A DNA stretch of 64,000 bases, taken from NCBI GenBank assembly GCA_903924205.1, contig CAIYAP010000004.1, positions 1-64,000 on the forward strand, given 5' to 3'. Below the pieces are notes generated by a model that saw only the letters and a list, made by a program, of their open reading frames with translations, did not search any database and was not told the DNA's origin. The stretch's first letter is position 1, and each line of letters begins with the position of its first letter. Made by a program: the position numbers and the translations under genes. This document shows positions 21,064 through 33,028 of the stretch, piece after piece. Source of the DNA: an uncultured Actinomycetes bacterium (lineage in GTDB: Bacteria; Actinomycetota; Acidimicrobiia; Acidimicrobiales; RAAP-2).

Positions 21064-21465
21064 GTGCCACACGAGTTTCTCAGCGACGAATGGATCAACG
21101 AGGCGCGCGCGCTGCGCGAGACCTGGAAGATCTCGAGCGACGTGCCCTTGGCGGTGCGCATCAATATCAATGTGACCGCGGCCCCCTTTTCGACCTCCGC
21201 CCTGGCTGCCCATCTCGACACCACCGCGGGCGTTCCCGTGGTCGATCTCGGACATCTCGACGCCGTGGACTTGACCATCACCGTCGAATGGGCAGTGGCC
21301 AAATCCTTGTTCATCGACGGACAGCCGACGGCGGCTTTGTCCGCCTTTCTCAACGGCAAGATTGCCCTCGAGGGCGATATGACCAAGCTGTTGGAATTAC
21401 AGAACGTGACGCCCACGCCTGAGAGCCAGCGCGTCTACGACGACTTGCGCGCGATTACTCGCTAG
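21064..21465 (+). CDS. SCP2 sterol-binding-domain protein
   Basis: 133 residues resembling the SCP2 lipid-binding fold: VRININVTAAPF, a pair of beta strands ending DLTITVEWAVAKSLF, then the typical ALSAFLNGKIALEGDMTKLLEL. Such domains bind acyl chains or sterol-like lipids. The GTG at 21064 has TAGCCT seven bases upstream. An ATG at 21025 with AGGAGG before it is in frame but overlaps the divergent esterase start; less likely. Overlaps the convergent exporter by 11 bases. Confidence 0.82.
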   Translation: MPHEFLSDEWINEARALRETWKISSDVPLAVRININVTAAPFSTSALAAHLDTTAGVPVVDLGHLDAVDLTITVEWAVAKSLFIDGQPTAALSAFLNGKIALEGDMTKLLELQNVTPTPESQRVYDDLRAITR

Positions 21466-23026
21466 CGCGTCTCGGGGGTCGCCGACAGGCGACGGCCGCG
21501 ATGATGGCAATAGCCCCCACCGCCGCCCCCACGACAAAGGGTTGGGCGAAAGTGGCCAACAAACGAGGATCGCCCATCGGCGCGTGTTCGAGATGATGAC
21601 GGGTCACCGACGCTTGCTGAATGGCTACCAATACGTCGATGCCGGCGACTTCACCCACCTGCATAGCGAGTAGCTGGGCCGCGGACATCACGCCAAATTC
21701 GTGGGGTTTCACCTCATAGGCCATGATGGCCGACGACGCCGGCATGGCGACCCCCATACCCATGCCCGCGAGGCTCAGCGCGATAACAACCACCCAACTT
21801 CCGGTACTCGGTTGCAAGACGCCAAACAACACCATGGAACCGGCGATGAAGCTGGTGCCCGCAATCGTCGAAATCTTTTCGCCGATGCGCACCGAAATGT
21901 ATCCGGCAATAGGTGAGGCAATCGCAAAGACGATGGGTCGCGCCACCGCGATGGCCCCCACGCGCCCAAGGGAATAGCCGTAGCCGTATTCCATAAGGAG
22001 GGGGAATAAGAAGAAACCACCGAAGTACGCAAAGTTGGACGTGGCTCGCACCACCATCGGCAAGACGAAGTTGCGCTGGCGAAAGTAACTCGCGGGAATG
22101 AGTGGATGCGTCGCCACGCGAATACGCACCACGAATGCCGCCATCGCCACCACCGCCACCGCGAAACAACCGAGCACGGTGGCACTCGTCCAGCCGTGAG
22201 GTTGCCCGAAGGAGACACCCAGCATGAGAGCCGCCACCGAAATCGAGAGGGCGAGCGATCCGGGCCAGTCCATCGTCGAGAGCGCCACTCGCACACTGGT
22301 CTTGTTCTCGCGACAATCAAGACGGCGCGGCAAGATGGTGGACACGACGCCGAGGGCGACCACCAGCAATGCCAGTTGCACCCAGAACAGGGCGCGCCAG
22401 CCGTAGGCGGCGATGATGGGAGAACCCACCGATACGCCGAGCACCGGGCCACCGGCACCCACCAGCGACCACCAGCCCATCGCCTTCACGCGCTGATCGG
22501 GCGTGAACACCGTATTGACCAGTGCCCCCGAGGCAGTGCCCGTCGCCGCGCCCTGAATACCGTCCAAGGTGCGCGCGATCAGCAGCATCGCGATAGATCC
22601 CGACGTCGCCGTCAAGATGGCCGACACGGCGGCACCCACCAATCCGAAGATGTAGAGACGGCGGTGCCCGAAGATGTCGCCCAACTTGCCAAACAACGGG
22701 GCCGCCAGGCCGTAGGCCAGCAGCGGACCGACCATGGTCCAGGTGAGGGTTTGTGTCGACGTGTGAAACTCGTGTTTCACGGTCGGCAGCGACACGTTAA
22801 AGACCGTGAAAGTGAAGTTCAGGGCAAAGAGGCCCGCCAGTAAGGACCAGAGAACCCACCACTGATACGCGCTGGACTCCGACGCACGTTCTTGGGCGCG
22901 CGAGGTCAGGAGCTTGAACCAGTTGAGGTCGCTTCCGGCCTCCGTACCTAACGCGCCAAACTCGATGCCTCCGAGATCGTCTGATCCCAGGAGGCTGTCG
23001 GGGTCTTCGCGCCTATCGACGCCCAC
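21455..23026 (-). CDS. MFS drug exporter, DHA2 (14-TM) family
   Basis: 523-residue inner-membrane proton antiporter-like protein. About 14 hydrophobic segments begin near residue 57. Motif A-like GKLGDIFGHRRLYI and motif C-like GAGGPVLGVSVGSP mark the DHA2 (EmrB/QacA) group. The first 55 residues form an acidic cytosolic extension. GTG start overlapping the SDR stop by one base, so it is probably co-transcribed. Substrate unknown. Confidence 0.88.
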   Translation of the reverse strand: MGVDRREDPDSLLGSDDLGGIEFGALGTEAGSDLNWFKLLTSRAQERASESSAYQWWVLWSLLAGLFALNFTFTVFNVSLPTVKHEFHTSTQTLTWTMVGPLLAYGLAAPLFGKLGDIFGHRRLYIFGLVGAAVSAILTATSGSIAMLLIARTLDGIQGAATGTASGALVNTVFTPDQRVKAMGWWSLVGAGGPVLGVSVGSPIIAAYGWRALFWVQLALLVVALGVVSTILPRRLDCRENKTSVRVALSTMDWPGSLALSISVAALMLGVSFGQPHGWTSATVLGCFAVAVVAMAAFVVRIRVATHPLIPASYFRQRNFVLPMVVRATSNFAYFGGFFLFPLLMEYGYGYSLGRVGAIAVARPIVFAIASPIAGYISVRIGEKISTIAGTSFIAGSMVLFGVLQPSTGSWVVVIALSLAGMGMGVAMPASSAIMAYEVKPHEFGVMSAAQLLAMQVGEVAGIDVLVAIQQASVTRHHLEHAPMGDPRLLATFAQPFVVGAAVGAIAIIAAVACRRPPRRASE

Positions 23027-23904
23027 TACTTAAGGATCTTGGGCAGTTCCGCGGCGAGCTCGGTGACGGTCCAGCGGTCGTTCTTGTCGAGCTCTTCTTC
23101 CATCGTCCAGTTCTGGAAGCGGCGAACCGTTCCACCCTGCACGAAGAAGACCTGACCGGTGGCGGCGCAATCTTCCATCGCCAAGGTGGCGACCAGCGGT
23201 GAAATGTTGGCGGGGTCCCACGCGTCGAACGCGGCGGCATCGCCGGGAGCCTTCACGACGTCAGACAGACCCGGCGTCGATTCCGTCATGCGGGTGCGAG
23301 CGGCCGGCGCGATAGCGTTCGCGCGCACGCCGTAACGACCGAGTTCCTCGGCGATGATCACGGTGAAAGCGGCGATGCCCGCCTTGGCGGCACCGTAGTT
23401 GCTCTGACCAACGTTGCCGATGAGACCCGAGGTAGAGCTGGTGTTGATAATGGCGGCCTTAACGTCTTTGCCGGCCTTGGCCTGCTCGCGCCAGTAGGCA
23501 GCGGCGTGGCGCGTCGGCACAAAGTGTCCCTTGAGGTGCACGTGGATAACCGAGTCCCAGTCTTCTTCGGAGAGGTTCACGAGAACACGGTCGCGCAAGA
23601 TGCCGGCGTTGTTCACCAGCACGTGCAGGTCGCCGAACGCGTCGAGAGCCGTCTGGATTAAACGCGCGCCCCCTTCCCATGAGGCAATGTCGTCGTGGTT
23701 AGCGACGGCTTCGCCACCGGCGGCACGAATCTCGTCCACCACCTGCTCGGCCGGCGACTGGGTGGAGGTGGAACCGTCCAAGTTGCCACCGAGGTCATTC
23801 ACGACAACTTTGGCGCCTTCGGCCGCAAACAAGAGCGCGTGCTCGCGCCCAATGCCTCGTCCTGCTCCCGTGATAATTGCGACGCGACCGTCAAGTGCAC
23901 CCAT
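23026..23904 (-). CDS. SDR oxidoreductase, 3-hydroxyacyl-CoA dehydrogenase-like
   Basis: NAD(P)-dependent Rossmann enzyme of 292 residues. TGAGRGIGREHALLFAAEG binds cofactor, NNAG is followed by the catalytic Ser-Tyr-Lys (INTSSTSG, then SNYGAAKAG), all intact. The GREHAL sequence and the conserved DLGG insert are typical of the group related to the dehydrogenase part of peroxisomal multifunctional enzyme type 2. An earlier in-frame ATG at 23919 exists; the chosen one has AAGGA six bases upstream. Coupled to the exporter gene. Confidence 0.9.
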   Translation of the reverse strand: MGALDGRVAIITGAGRGIGREHALLFAAEGAKVVVNDLGGNLDGSTSTQSPAEQVVDEIRAAGGEAVANHDDIASWEGGARLIQTALDAFGDLHVLVNNAGILRDRVLVNLSEEDWDSVIHVHLKGHFVPTRHAAAYWREQAKAGKDVKAAIINTSSTSGLIGNVGQSNYGAAKAGIAAFTVIIAEELGRYGVRANAIAPAARTRMTESTPGLSDVVKAPGDAAAFDAWDPANISPLVATLAMEDCAATGQVFFVQGGTVRRFQNWTMEEELDKNDRWTVTELAAELPKILK

Positions 23905-23928
23905 GATTCGTCCTTTCAAAACTGAGAG

Positions 23929-24231
23929 TTACTTTACCGACCATGCCGACCCCGCTCGCCAGAAATAGGGCGGGCGGGCGTGGGCGTGATAATGGTCAGG
24001 AATATTGCGCATGTGGTCGTCGAGCGACCAGCCGCCGGGGCCGAACTCCACATCGGCCACCGCCGCCAATTCCGCGTGTAGTTGGGCTTTGACTTCCGGC
24101 GCGGGCTGCGCATCGTGTTCGCGCCACACAATCATCGGGACGAGGCAGATTTCGCAATCCGCAATCCACGCAATCTCACTCTCGCCGTAACGGCGGGTAA
24201 TCACTGCGGCGTCGCAGAGGTCGCAGGCCAC
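23929..24231 (-). CDS. Small putative zinc-binding protein
   Basis: 100 residues starting with CDLC and continuing to ADCEICLVPMIVWREHD; the two CxxC pairs could bind zinc. The C-terminal half is rich in His, Asp and aromatic residues (DDHMRNIPDHYHAHARPPYFW) and could form a second metal site. I do not recognise a named family. The GTG start follows the stop of the pseudokinase gene with no gap, so translation is likely coupled. Confidence 0.7.
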   Translation of the reverse strand: MACDLCDAAVITRRYGESEIAWIADCEICLVPMIVWREHDAQPAPEVKAQLHAELAAVADVEFGPGGWSLDDHMRNIPDHYHAHARPPYFWRAGSAWSVK

Positions 24232-26091
24232 TTATCGAACGGTGAGACGAACAGTGCCGTGCCACGCAATCTGAGTGCCCGGTGCCGGACGCTGAGAAAT
24301 AACCACGTGCCAGCTCGTGGTCGTGCTGGTCCAATTGGTGGCGTAGTAGAGCTCCGATGTCTTTGACGCCGCGATGACCTGCGTCTTGGTCATACCGACA
24401 AAGTTCGGCACCGCACGTGCGCCGTGAGGATTCACGGTCGTTGTCGTGCTCGTGGTGGACGACGAACCAGGGGTGGTCGAGGTGGTGGTCGACGGGTCGA
24501 CGCCCTTGGAGATGGCCAAGGTGACGGTGGCACCTGTCGGCACCGCCGTGGGGTTCACCTGGCCGTTGTAGTCAATTTCCGCCACGTGGCCGACGCCGTA
24601 GGTACTGGAGTAGATCTGTGCGGCGAGAGGGCAAATAGCCGTGAGGTTCACCGTGCTGAGCATTTGGGTGGCCGTCGCGCAGTCGACGCCCAGGACGTTG
24701 TTCGGAATGGCGATGGTGTTCGGACCACCCGAAATCGCGATGGTGACGGTGGCGCCCGACGAGGCAGAGGTGCCCGCCGCCGGCACCTGGGTCACCACTG
24801 ATCCGGCCGGCACGCTGGGTGACGACATGGGACCCGTAATGGAGACCGTGAAACCATCGGACGATAGGAGCGCTGTCGCCTGAGCTTTGGTCAAACCCAC
24901 CACGGTCGGCACGGAATGATTAACGGAGAAGGCGCCCAATTTCCAGGCGGCACCACAACCGACGGCCGCCACAATGATCACGGCGCCGACAACCGCGGCC
25001 ACCCACTGGCGGCCACCACGCGCGCGTCGAACCGGGCGCGGCGCGGCCGGCGACGAAATAGAAGAACTTGTCACACCACGGGTGGGTCGAGCGTCACCGT
25101 CTTCCTCGTCAAAGTCGAAGTCCCCGGTCACCACCGTCTCCGCGGTCGTCAACGTCGGGTCGCCGAGGGGTGTCGGGCCTGAGGGGACCGACACGACGCC
25201 GGTCACGTCTTCGGGACGAGGAGTGCGAAACCCAATCTGGGGTCGACTTGAGACGCGAGTGATGGGCCCTGACGGCGAACCCGCAGCCGGCGAGTCGGTG
25301 GCGACCGCCTGAAGACGCTGCGCAAAGAGGGCGGCATCCGGGCGAGCGGAAGCTTGGTAGGCGGCGCCGATAGCCACCACCATGTCGAGGGCACCGAGTG
25401 ATGATTCCACGGGGAGAGGCTTGCCCACGCGCGCCTGCAGGGTCGACGCGGGGGTCTCACCCACGAAGGGCAGGTAGCCGGTGACGGCCTCAAACAAGAT
25501 GAGTGAGAGGGCGTAGACGTCCGTACGCGCATCCACCGTGGCACCGGTGGCCTGCTCGGGACTGGCGTAGCGCGGATCGGCGGGAATATTGCCGTGTGAC
25601 TCAATGAGGGCCTCCGAGAGCCCCAGTCCGGCAATGCGGGCACGACCATCGCGGTCAAACAAGATGAGTTCCGGCGCGAGCGATCCGTGGACGATGCCGC
25701 GAGCGTGGGCGTAGGCCAGGCCTTCGGCCACTTCCGCACCAATGAGGGCAGCTTGACCCACGGTCAAGGCTCCCTGTCGCTGCAAAATGGTGCGCAGCGA
25801 ACCGCCTTCGGGAAATTCGGTCACGAGATAAGCGCCACCGGCTTCTTCGCCCCAGTCAAAGACACGCAGCAAGTAGGGGTGAGTCAGGGCGGCCACGGTC
25901 ACCGCTTCCTCGCGGAAGCGGTCGACAAAGGACGGATCGTACGTACGTACGGGCGCAAAGTGGATGGCCACTTGACGAGCGAGGGAGCGGTCGTCGGCGA
26001 CGTAGACCTCAGCGCCGCTCGCGACGCCGAGGTAACGACGAATGACGTAGCGACCGCCGAGAATGGCTGCGGGATCCAAAGTGGCGCTCAT
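24232..26091 (-). CDS. PASTA-domain receptor pseudokinase (PknB-like)
   Basis: 619-residue transmembrane protein. Residues about 14-265 have the Ser/Thr kinase fold, but key residues are lost: the VAIK lysine is His44, HRD is HGS (135-137) with the following lysine also missing, and DFG is GLG (155-157). The Gly loop is also weak. SPEQ (178-181) and TDVYALS remain. A Thr/Asp-rich linker (about 270-355) leads to one membrane helix (about 363-381), then three extracellular PASTA units (about 392-456, 457-530, 565-619) with a Thr/Ser-rich spacer. PASTA domains bind peptidoglycan fragments or lipid II, so this may sense the wall and signal by scaffolding. TAGCCT is nine bases upstream of the ATG. 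Confidence 0.88.
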   Translation of the reverse strand: MSATLDPAAILGGRYVIRRYLGVASGAEVYVADDRSLARQVAIHFAPVRTYDPSFVDRFREEAVTVAALTHPYLLRVFDWGEEAGGAYLVTEFPEGGSLRTILQRQGALTVGQAALIGAEVAEGLAYAHARGIVHGSLAPELILFDRDGRARIAGLGLSEALIESHGNIPADPRYASPEQATGATVDARTDVYALSLILFEAVTGYLPFVGETPASTLQARVGKPLPVESSLGALDMVVAIGAAYQASARPDAALFAQRLQAVATDSPAAGSPSGPITRVSSRPQIGFRTPRPEDVTGVVSVPSGPTPLGDPTLTTAETVVTGDFDFDEEDGDARPTRGVTSSSISSPAAPRPVRRARGGRQWVAAVVGAVIIVAAVGCGAAWKLGAFSVNHSVPTVVGLTKAQATALLSSDGFTVSITGPMSSPSVPAGSVVTQVPAAGTSASSGATVTIAISGGPNTIAIPNNVLGVDCATATQMLSTVNLTAICPLAAQIYSSTYGVGHVAEIDYNGQVNPTAVPTGATVTLAISKGVDPSTTTSTTPGSSSTTSTTTTVNPHGARAVPNFVGMTKTQVIAASKTSELYYATNWTSTTTSWHVVISQRPAPGTQIAWHGTVRLTVR

Positions 26092-26100
26092 GGCGGCCCA

Positions 26101-26106
26101 AGGCTA
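26101..26106 (-). promoter_or_regulatory. -10 element of the PASTA pseudokinase gene
   Basis: TAGCCT on the minus strand, nine bases before the ATG at 26091; the spacer has no ribosome-binding site. Confidence 0.35.
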
Positions 26107-26124
26107 CCGGTCAATGACCCCCGG

Positions 26125-29183
<3,059 letters not shown>

Positions 29184-29214
29184 ACGTGCAGTTTGCCAGT
29201 CCGCCGACACAGCC

Positions 29215-30381
29215 CTAGCGCTCGACGCGAAGTCGCTCTAACGCGCGGGTAAAAGACGCGGCGACGTAATCCACGTCGTCTGTGGTCGTCTCGTGGCCCA
29301 TCGAGAAGCGGATGGCTCCCCCGGCCCATTCCTGCCCGATATCCATCGCCGCCATCACGTGCGAACCCACTTGCGCGCCGCTCGAGCAGGCAGCTCCCGC
29401 AGACGCGCAGATGCCATCGACGTCGAGCAGGAAGAGCATCTCCTCGCTCGCCACGCCGTGAGCCATGACGTGCACTGTTCCCGGCAGACGACCTTCCGAA
29501 AGTCCGGTGACGTGTACGGCGGGCAGTGCGCCCAACTGACTCGTCAGCCGCTGCTGCAGCTCCGACACATGCTCCCAGGTCGCAATGCGATCGCGAGCCG
29601 TCGCGCGGCACGCGGCGGCGAAGCCCACCGCGGCGGCCACGTCGACGGTGCCCCCACGGTGACCTCGTTCTTGGCCACCACCCGTAATCACCGGCTCTAA
29701 GGCCACGGGCCGGCGAAGGATGAGGGCGCCCGCATTAACGGGTCCGCCGAGCTTGTGGGCGCAGATGGACACGAGGTCGGCGAGCTCGGTCGAGAAACTC
29801 AGATCCACAAACGGCGCCGAGGCGATGGCGTCCGTGTGCAGCAGCGCACCCCCGGGGACCACTCCCTTGGCAATGCCGCCCAGGGTGGACAGGGGCTGCA
29901 TGATGCCGGTCTCGTTGTTCGCAGCCATCATCGACACGATGGCGGTCTCGCCGTCAATAAGGGCGAAAGCTTCATCAATCTTCGTCACGCCACTGTGCTC
30001 GCAGCCCATGATGCGAAGTTCGACGCGGGAATCATCACGCACCATGCTCTCGGCGGCGCCCGAGACGGCGTGATGCTCGATGGCACTAATGACGATGTTG
30101 GCGCGGTGGTGTTCGCGAAGAAACGCCCGGGTGGCGCCCGCAATGGCGAGATGAGTGGACTCGGATCCACCACCGGTGAAAATGATTTCGTGAATCTGGC
30201 CCCCGACGAAGGCGGCCACCTCGTCACGCGCTTCTTCTATCGCCTTTCGCGCGCGCCGAGCCGCGTGGTGCGACCCCGAGGGATTTCCGACGACACCGTG
30301 CGACCACGGTGCCATGGCCTCGGCTACCTCGGCGCGGCGTGGCGCGGAGGCGGCGTGGTCGAAGTAGAAGGTCTTGCTCAT
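29215..30381 (-). CDS. Cysteine desulfurase (NifS/IscS type)
   Basis: PLP enzyme that takes sulfur from cysteine as enzyme-bound persulfide. The PLP lysine is in SICAHKLGGPVNAG, and the active cysteine in ASAGAACSSGAQVGS on the mobile loop. 388 residues. Linked directly to mnmA, so its main product here is probably sulfur for tRNA thiolation; a role in Fe-S assembly is also possible. Its start overlaps the stop of the aldehyde dehydrogenase gene. Confidence 0.95.
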   Translation of the reverse strand: MSKTFYFDHAASAPRRAEVAEAMAPWSHGVVGNPSGSHHAARRARKAIEEARDEVAAFVGGQIHEIIFTGGGSESTHLAIAGATRAFLREHHRANIVISAIEHHAVSGAAESMVRDDSRVELRIMGCEHSGVTKIDEAFALIDGETAIVSMMAANNETGIMQPLSTLGGIAKGVVPGGALLHTDAIASAPFVDLSFSTELADLVSICAHKLGGPVNAGALILRRPVALEPVITGGGQERGHRGGTVDVAAAVGFAAACRATARDRIATWEHVSELQQRLTSQLGALPAVHVTGLSEGRLPGTVHVMAHGVASEEMLFLLDVDGICASAGAACSSGAQVGSHVMAAMDIGQEWAGGAIRFSMGHETTTDDVDYVAASFTRALERLRVER

Positions 30382-31742
30382 GCCACGTAGACCGTCTTGA
30401 TGTTGACGAATTCATGGATGCCGTAGGCCGACAGTTCGCGGCCGTAGCCGGAGTTCTTCACGCCACCAAAGGGCAATTCCGGTGTCGACGCCACGATGGC
30501 GTTGGCGAACACCATGCCCGCCTCAATACTGCGGGCGACCTTCTCAATCTCCGCCGGATCCGTCGCCCACACCGAGGCACCGAGGCCCCAGGGGGTGTCG
30601 TTGCCCAGCGCGATAGCCGCGTCAAGGTCATCAACCACGTGCACCACGGCCACGGGTCCAAAGAGTTCTTCGCAACCGGCACGTGACTCGGCCGGCACGT
30701 TCGCCAAGACCGTCGGGGCGAAGTAGAAACCGGGTCCGTCCAGCGGTCCGCCACCGGCGAGGACGATGGCACCCGCCGCCACGGAGTCCGATACTTGCGC
30801 CGCCAGGAGGTCACGCTGCGCCGCACTCACCAGCGGGCCCACCACCGTGCCGGGGTCCATGGGGTCGCCGACCGGGACGGCCGCCATGGCGGCAGCAAAG
30901 CGCGAGGTGAATTCCTCGGCTCGGTCGCGCGTCACGATGAAACGCTTCGCGGCAATGCAGCTCTGACCGTTGTTTTGCACACGACCCGTGACCGCCCAGG
31001 CAATCGTGTGGTCGAGGTCGGCGGAGGGCGCCACGATGAAGGGGTCAGAGCCGCCGAGTTCGAGTACGCACTTCTTGAGAGCGGCGCCGGCGATGGCACC
31101 GACAGCGCGCCCCGCGCGCTCGGATCCGGTCAAGGTCACGGCCGCAATGCGATCGTCGTTGATGATGGCGGGAATGTCCTCAAGTTCCGCGAAGACGTTG
31201 ACAAAGACACCCTCGGGGCAACCAGCTCGGCGAAAGAGGTCCTCGAGAAACTGGGCGCAGCCGGGCACATTGGGGGCGTGCTTCAAGACAGCCACGTTGC
31301 CGGCCATGAGCGAGGGAGCGGCGAAGCGAATTGCCTGCCACAGGGGGAAGTTCCACGGCATGATGGCGAGAACGGCCCCGAGGGGCTCGAAGCGAATCTC
31401 ACTACGTGAGGCGGGTGACGTGACCGTGTGGGGTGCGAGCAATTCCTCGGCATGCTCGGCGTAGTACCGCAAGGTGAACGCGCACTTTGAGACTTCACCC
31501 TTGGCCGCCGCAAAGGTTTTCCCCATTTCGCGAGTCAACAATTCGGCAATCACGGGTACTTCACTCTCGATGAGTTCGGCGACCCGGGTGATGTACCGAG
31601 CTCGGTCCGCAATGCTCAGCTGTGACCAGGTCGCGAAGCCCTGAGCAGATCGGGCCAGCAGTCCATCAATCTCTGAGGGGGTGTGCGCCTCGTAGGTGGC
31701 GTCGATGACACCGGTGGTGGGGTTAATGGCGACAAAAGGCAT
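30378..31742 (-). CDS. Aldehyde dehydrogenase, succinate-semialdehyde type
   Basis: NAD(P)-dependent oxidation of an aldehyde to an acid. General-base Glu is in VLELGGSDPFIV, catalytic Cys in NNGQSCIAAKRF. Length 454 and MPWNFPLWQAIRFAAP fit the SSADH subgroup, the last step of GABA catabolism. The polyamine locus at 43-49 kb would produce GABA, so a link is plausible. Co-directional with the cysteine desulfurase (four-base overlap), probably for compactness rather than shared function. Confidence 0.88.
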   Translation of the reverse strand: MPFVAINPTTGVIDATYEAHTPSEIDGLLARSAQGFATWSQLSIADRARYITRVAELIESEVPVIAELLTREMGKTFAAAKGEVSKCAFTLRYYAEHAEELLAPHTVTSPASRSEIRFEPLGAVLAIMPWNFPLWQAIRFAAPSLMAGNVAVLKHAPNVPGCAQFLEDLFRRAGCPEGVFVNVFAELEDIPAIINDDRIAAVTLTGSERAGRAVGAIAGAALKKCVLELGGSDPFIVAPSADLDHTIAWAVTGRVQNNGQSCIAAKRFIVTRDRAEEFTSRFAAAMAAVPVGDPMDPGTVVGPLVSAAQRDLLAAQVSDSVAAGAIVLAGGGPLDGPGFYFAPTVLANVPAESRAGCEELFGPVAVVHVVDDLDAAIALGNDTPWGLGASVWATDPAEIEKVARSIEAGMVFANAIVASTPELPFGGVKNSGYGRELSAYGIHEFVNIKTVYVA

Positions 31743-31746
31743 ATAC

Positions 31747-32991
31747 CTATTGTGGCACTACCGCCACCTCATCAGTCGTGAAGACGCGTAAAAAGGCGTC
31801 GCGATGCCACGCGCGCGACGAAACGACCAATATCAACAGCAAAACGCACGACGCCCCGGTGACGTATCGGAGGTTGACGTGATGCGCGATCGCCCCTTGG
31901 ACGAAGGCGCCAATGGGATACCCCACCGACAAGCTGAGGGTGTAGAGCGACAAGATTCGCGAACGCTCCGCCTGTGGGGCGTGCATTTGCACCGCGGAGT
32001 TCAGTCCCGTCAAGATGGCCACGTAGGCCGCTCCGACCACCACGATGCAGCCCACACTCCACCACAGGGACGGCGCGGCAGCGTAGGCCGCGAGCGAGAT
32101 GACCTGCACCACGATGGCGCCACGTAAAACTCGATATCGACCAATACTCTTCACGATTTCGGGGCCGGCGACTGCCATTGCAACCGCCCCCACTCCCTGT
32201 GCCGCCACGAGCCAACTCGTTCCCGTCTTGCCCGCGTGCAAGACGTCTATGGCCATCGCCGGAATCATGGAGATAAAGGGGCTGGCCGTCAAGCCCATCA
32301 AAAAGACAATCGTGATGGGGTTCCGGCACCCCACGGTTCGCCACGCCATGCGAGCGCCGTGGCGCACGTCACTCCATATCGACCGATTGCTCGGGGCAAT
32401 ATGGCGTGGCGCCACTGTCACCATGCCGAACGCCACCACCATCGCGAGAAATGAGACCGCATTCACCACGAAGCACCAGGCCGGTGACCCAGCGGCGAGC
32501 AGTAGTCCCGCGAGCAACGGACCAATCACTCGACCCAAATTGAATTGTGCCGATGACAGAGATACCGCGGCGTAGACCTCTCCTTCGGCCACCAGGTCCG
32601 GCAGGATGGCCTGCCACGAGGCCCAACTCGCGGCTCCCGCAAACCCTTCGGCCGCCAAGATCACCGTGGCCAACCATGGCACGAGGTGATGAGTGATGAC
32701 GAGGACCGCCAGCGCCGTCGCGGTGGCGGTCATGATGACGTTGCAGATACGAATAATTCGGACGCGACTGTAGCGTTCAGCCCACGCGCCACCGAGGGGA
32801 GCCCCAATCAGGGCCGGCGTCCACCCCGCCACCACCGTGAGACCCAGCCAGAGGGGATTGTGCGTCGTGAATTGCAAGTACACGCCGAGAGCCACCGCCT
32901 GCATCCAGCCGCCGAGGGAAGAGATAAGAGCCGCCGACCACGCCAGTCGGAAATTTCGGTGGGCGAAGGGAGCCCACGAGGCACGATTCAT
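31747..32991 (-). CDS. MFS transporter, MFS_3 (EntS-like) group
   Basis: 414-residue inner-membrane protein with about 12 hydrophobic segments. FRLAWSAALISSLGGWMQAVA at the N-terminus and the loop GGAWAERYSRVRIIR fit the MFS_3 group that includes siderophore and macrolide exporters. Substrate unknown. TAGCGT lies seven bases before the ATG; start codon 37 bases from that of the divergent sirtuin. Confidence 0.85.
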   Translation of the reverse strand: MNRASWAPFAHRNFRLAWSAALISSLGGWMQAVALGVYLQFTTHNPLWLGLTVVAGWTPALIGAPLGGAWAERYSRVRIIRICNVIMTATATALAVLVITHHLVPWLATVILAAEGFAGAASWASWQAILPDLVAEGEVYAAVSLSSAQFNLGRVIGPLLAGLLLAAGSPAWCFVVNAVSFLAMVVAFGMVTVAPRHIAPSNRSIWSDVRHGARMAWRTVGCRNPITIVFLMGLTASPFISMIPAMAIDVLHAGKTGTSWLVAAQGVGAVAMAVAGPEIVKSIGRYRVLRGAIVVQVISLAAYAAAPSLWWSVGCIVVVGAAYVAILTGLNSAVQMHAPQAERSRILSLYTLSLSVGYPIGAFVQGAIAHHVNLRYVTGASCVLLLILVVSSRAWHRDAFLRVFTTDEVAVVPQ

Positions 32992-32998
32992 CGTATTG

Positions 32999-33022
32999 AC
33001 GCTACCGGCTGAGCCCTAACTT
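32999..33022. promoter_or_regulatory. Divergent leaderless promoter pair
   Basis: TAGCGT (minus, 32999-33004) seven bases before the MFS ATG and TAACTT (plus, 33017-33022) six bases before the sirtuin ATG; hexamers are 12 bases apart and start codons 37. Confidence 0.55.
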
Positions 33023-33028
33023 GGCGCC

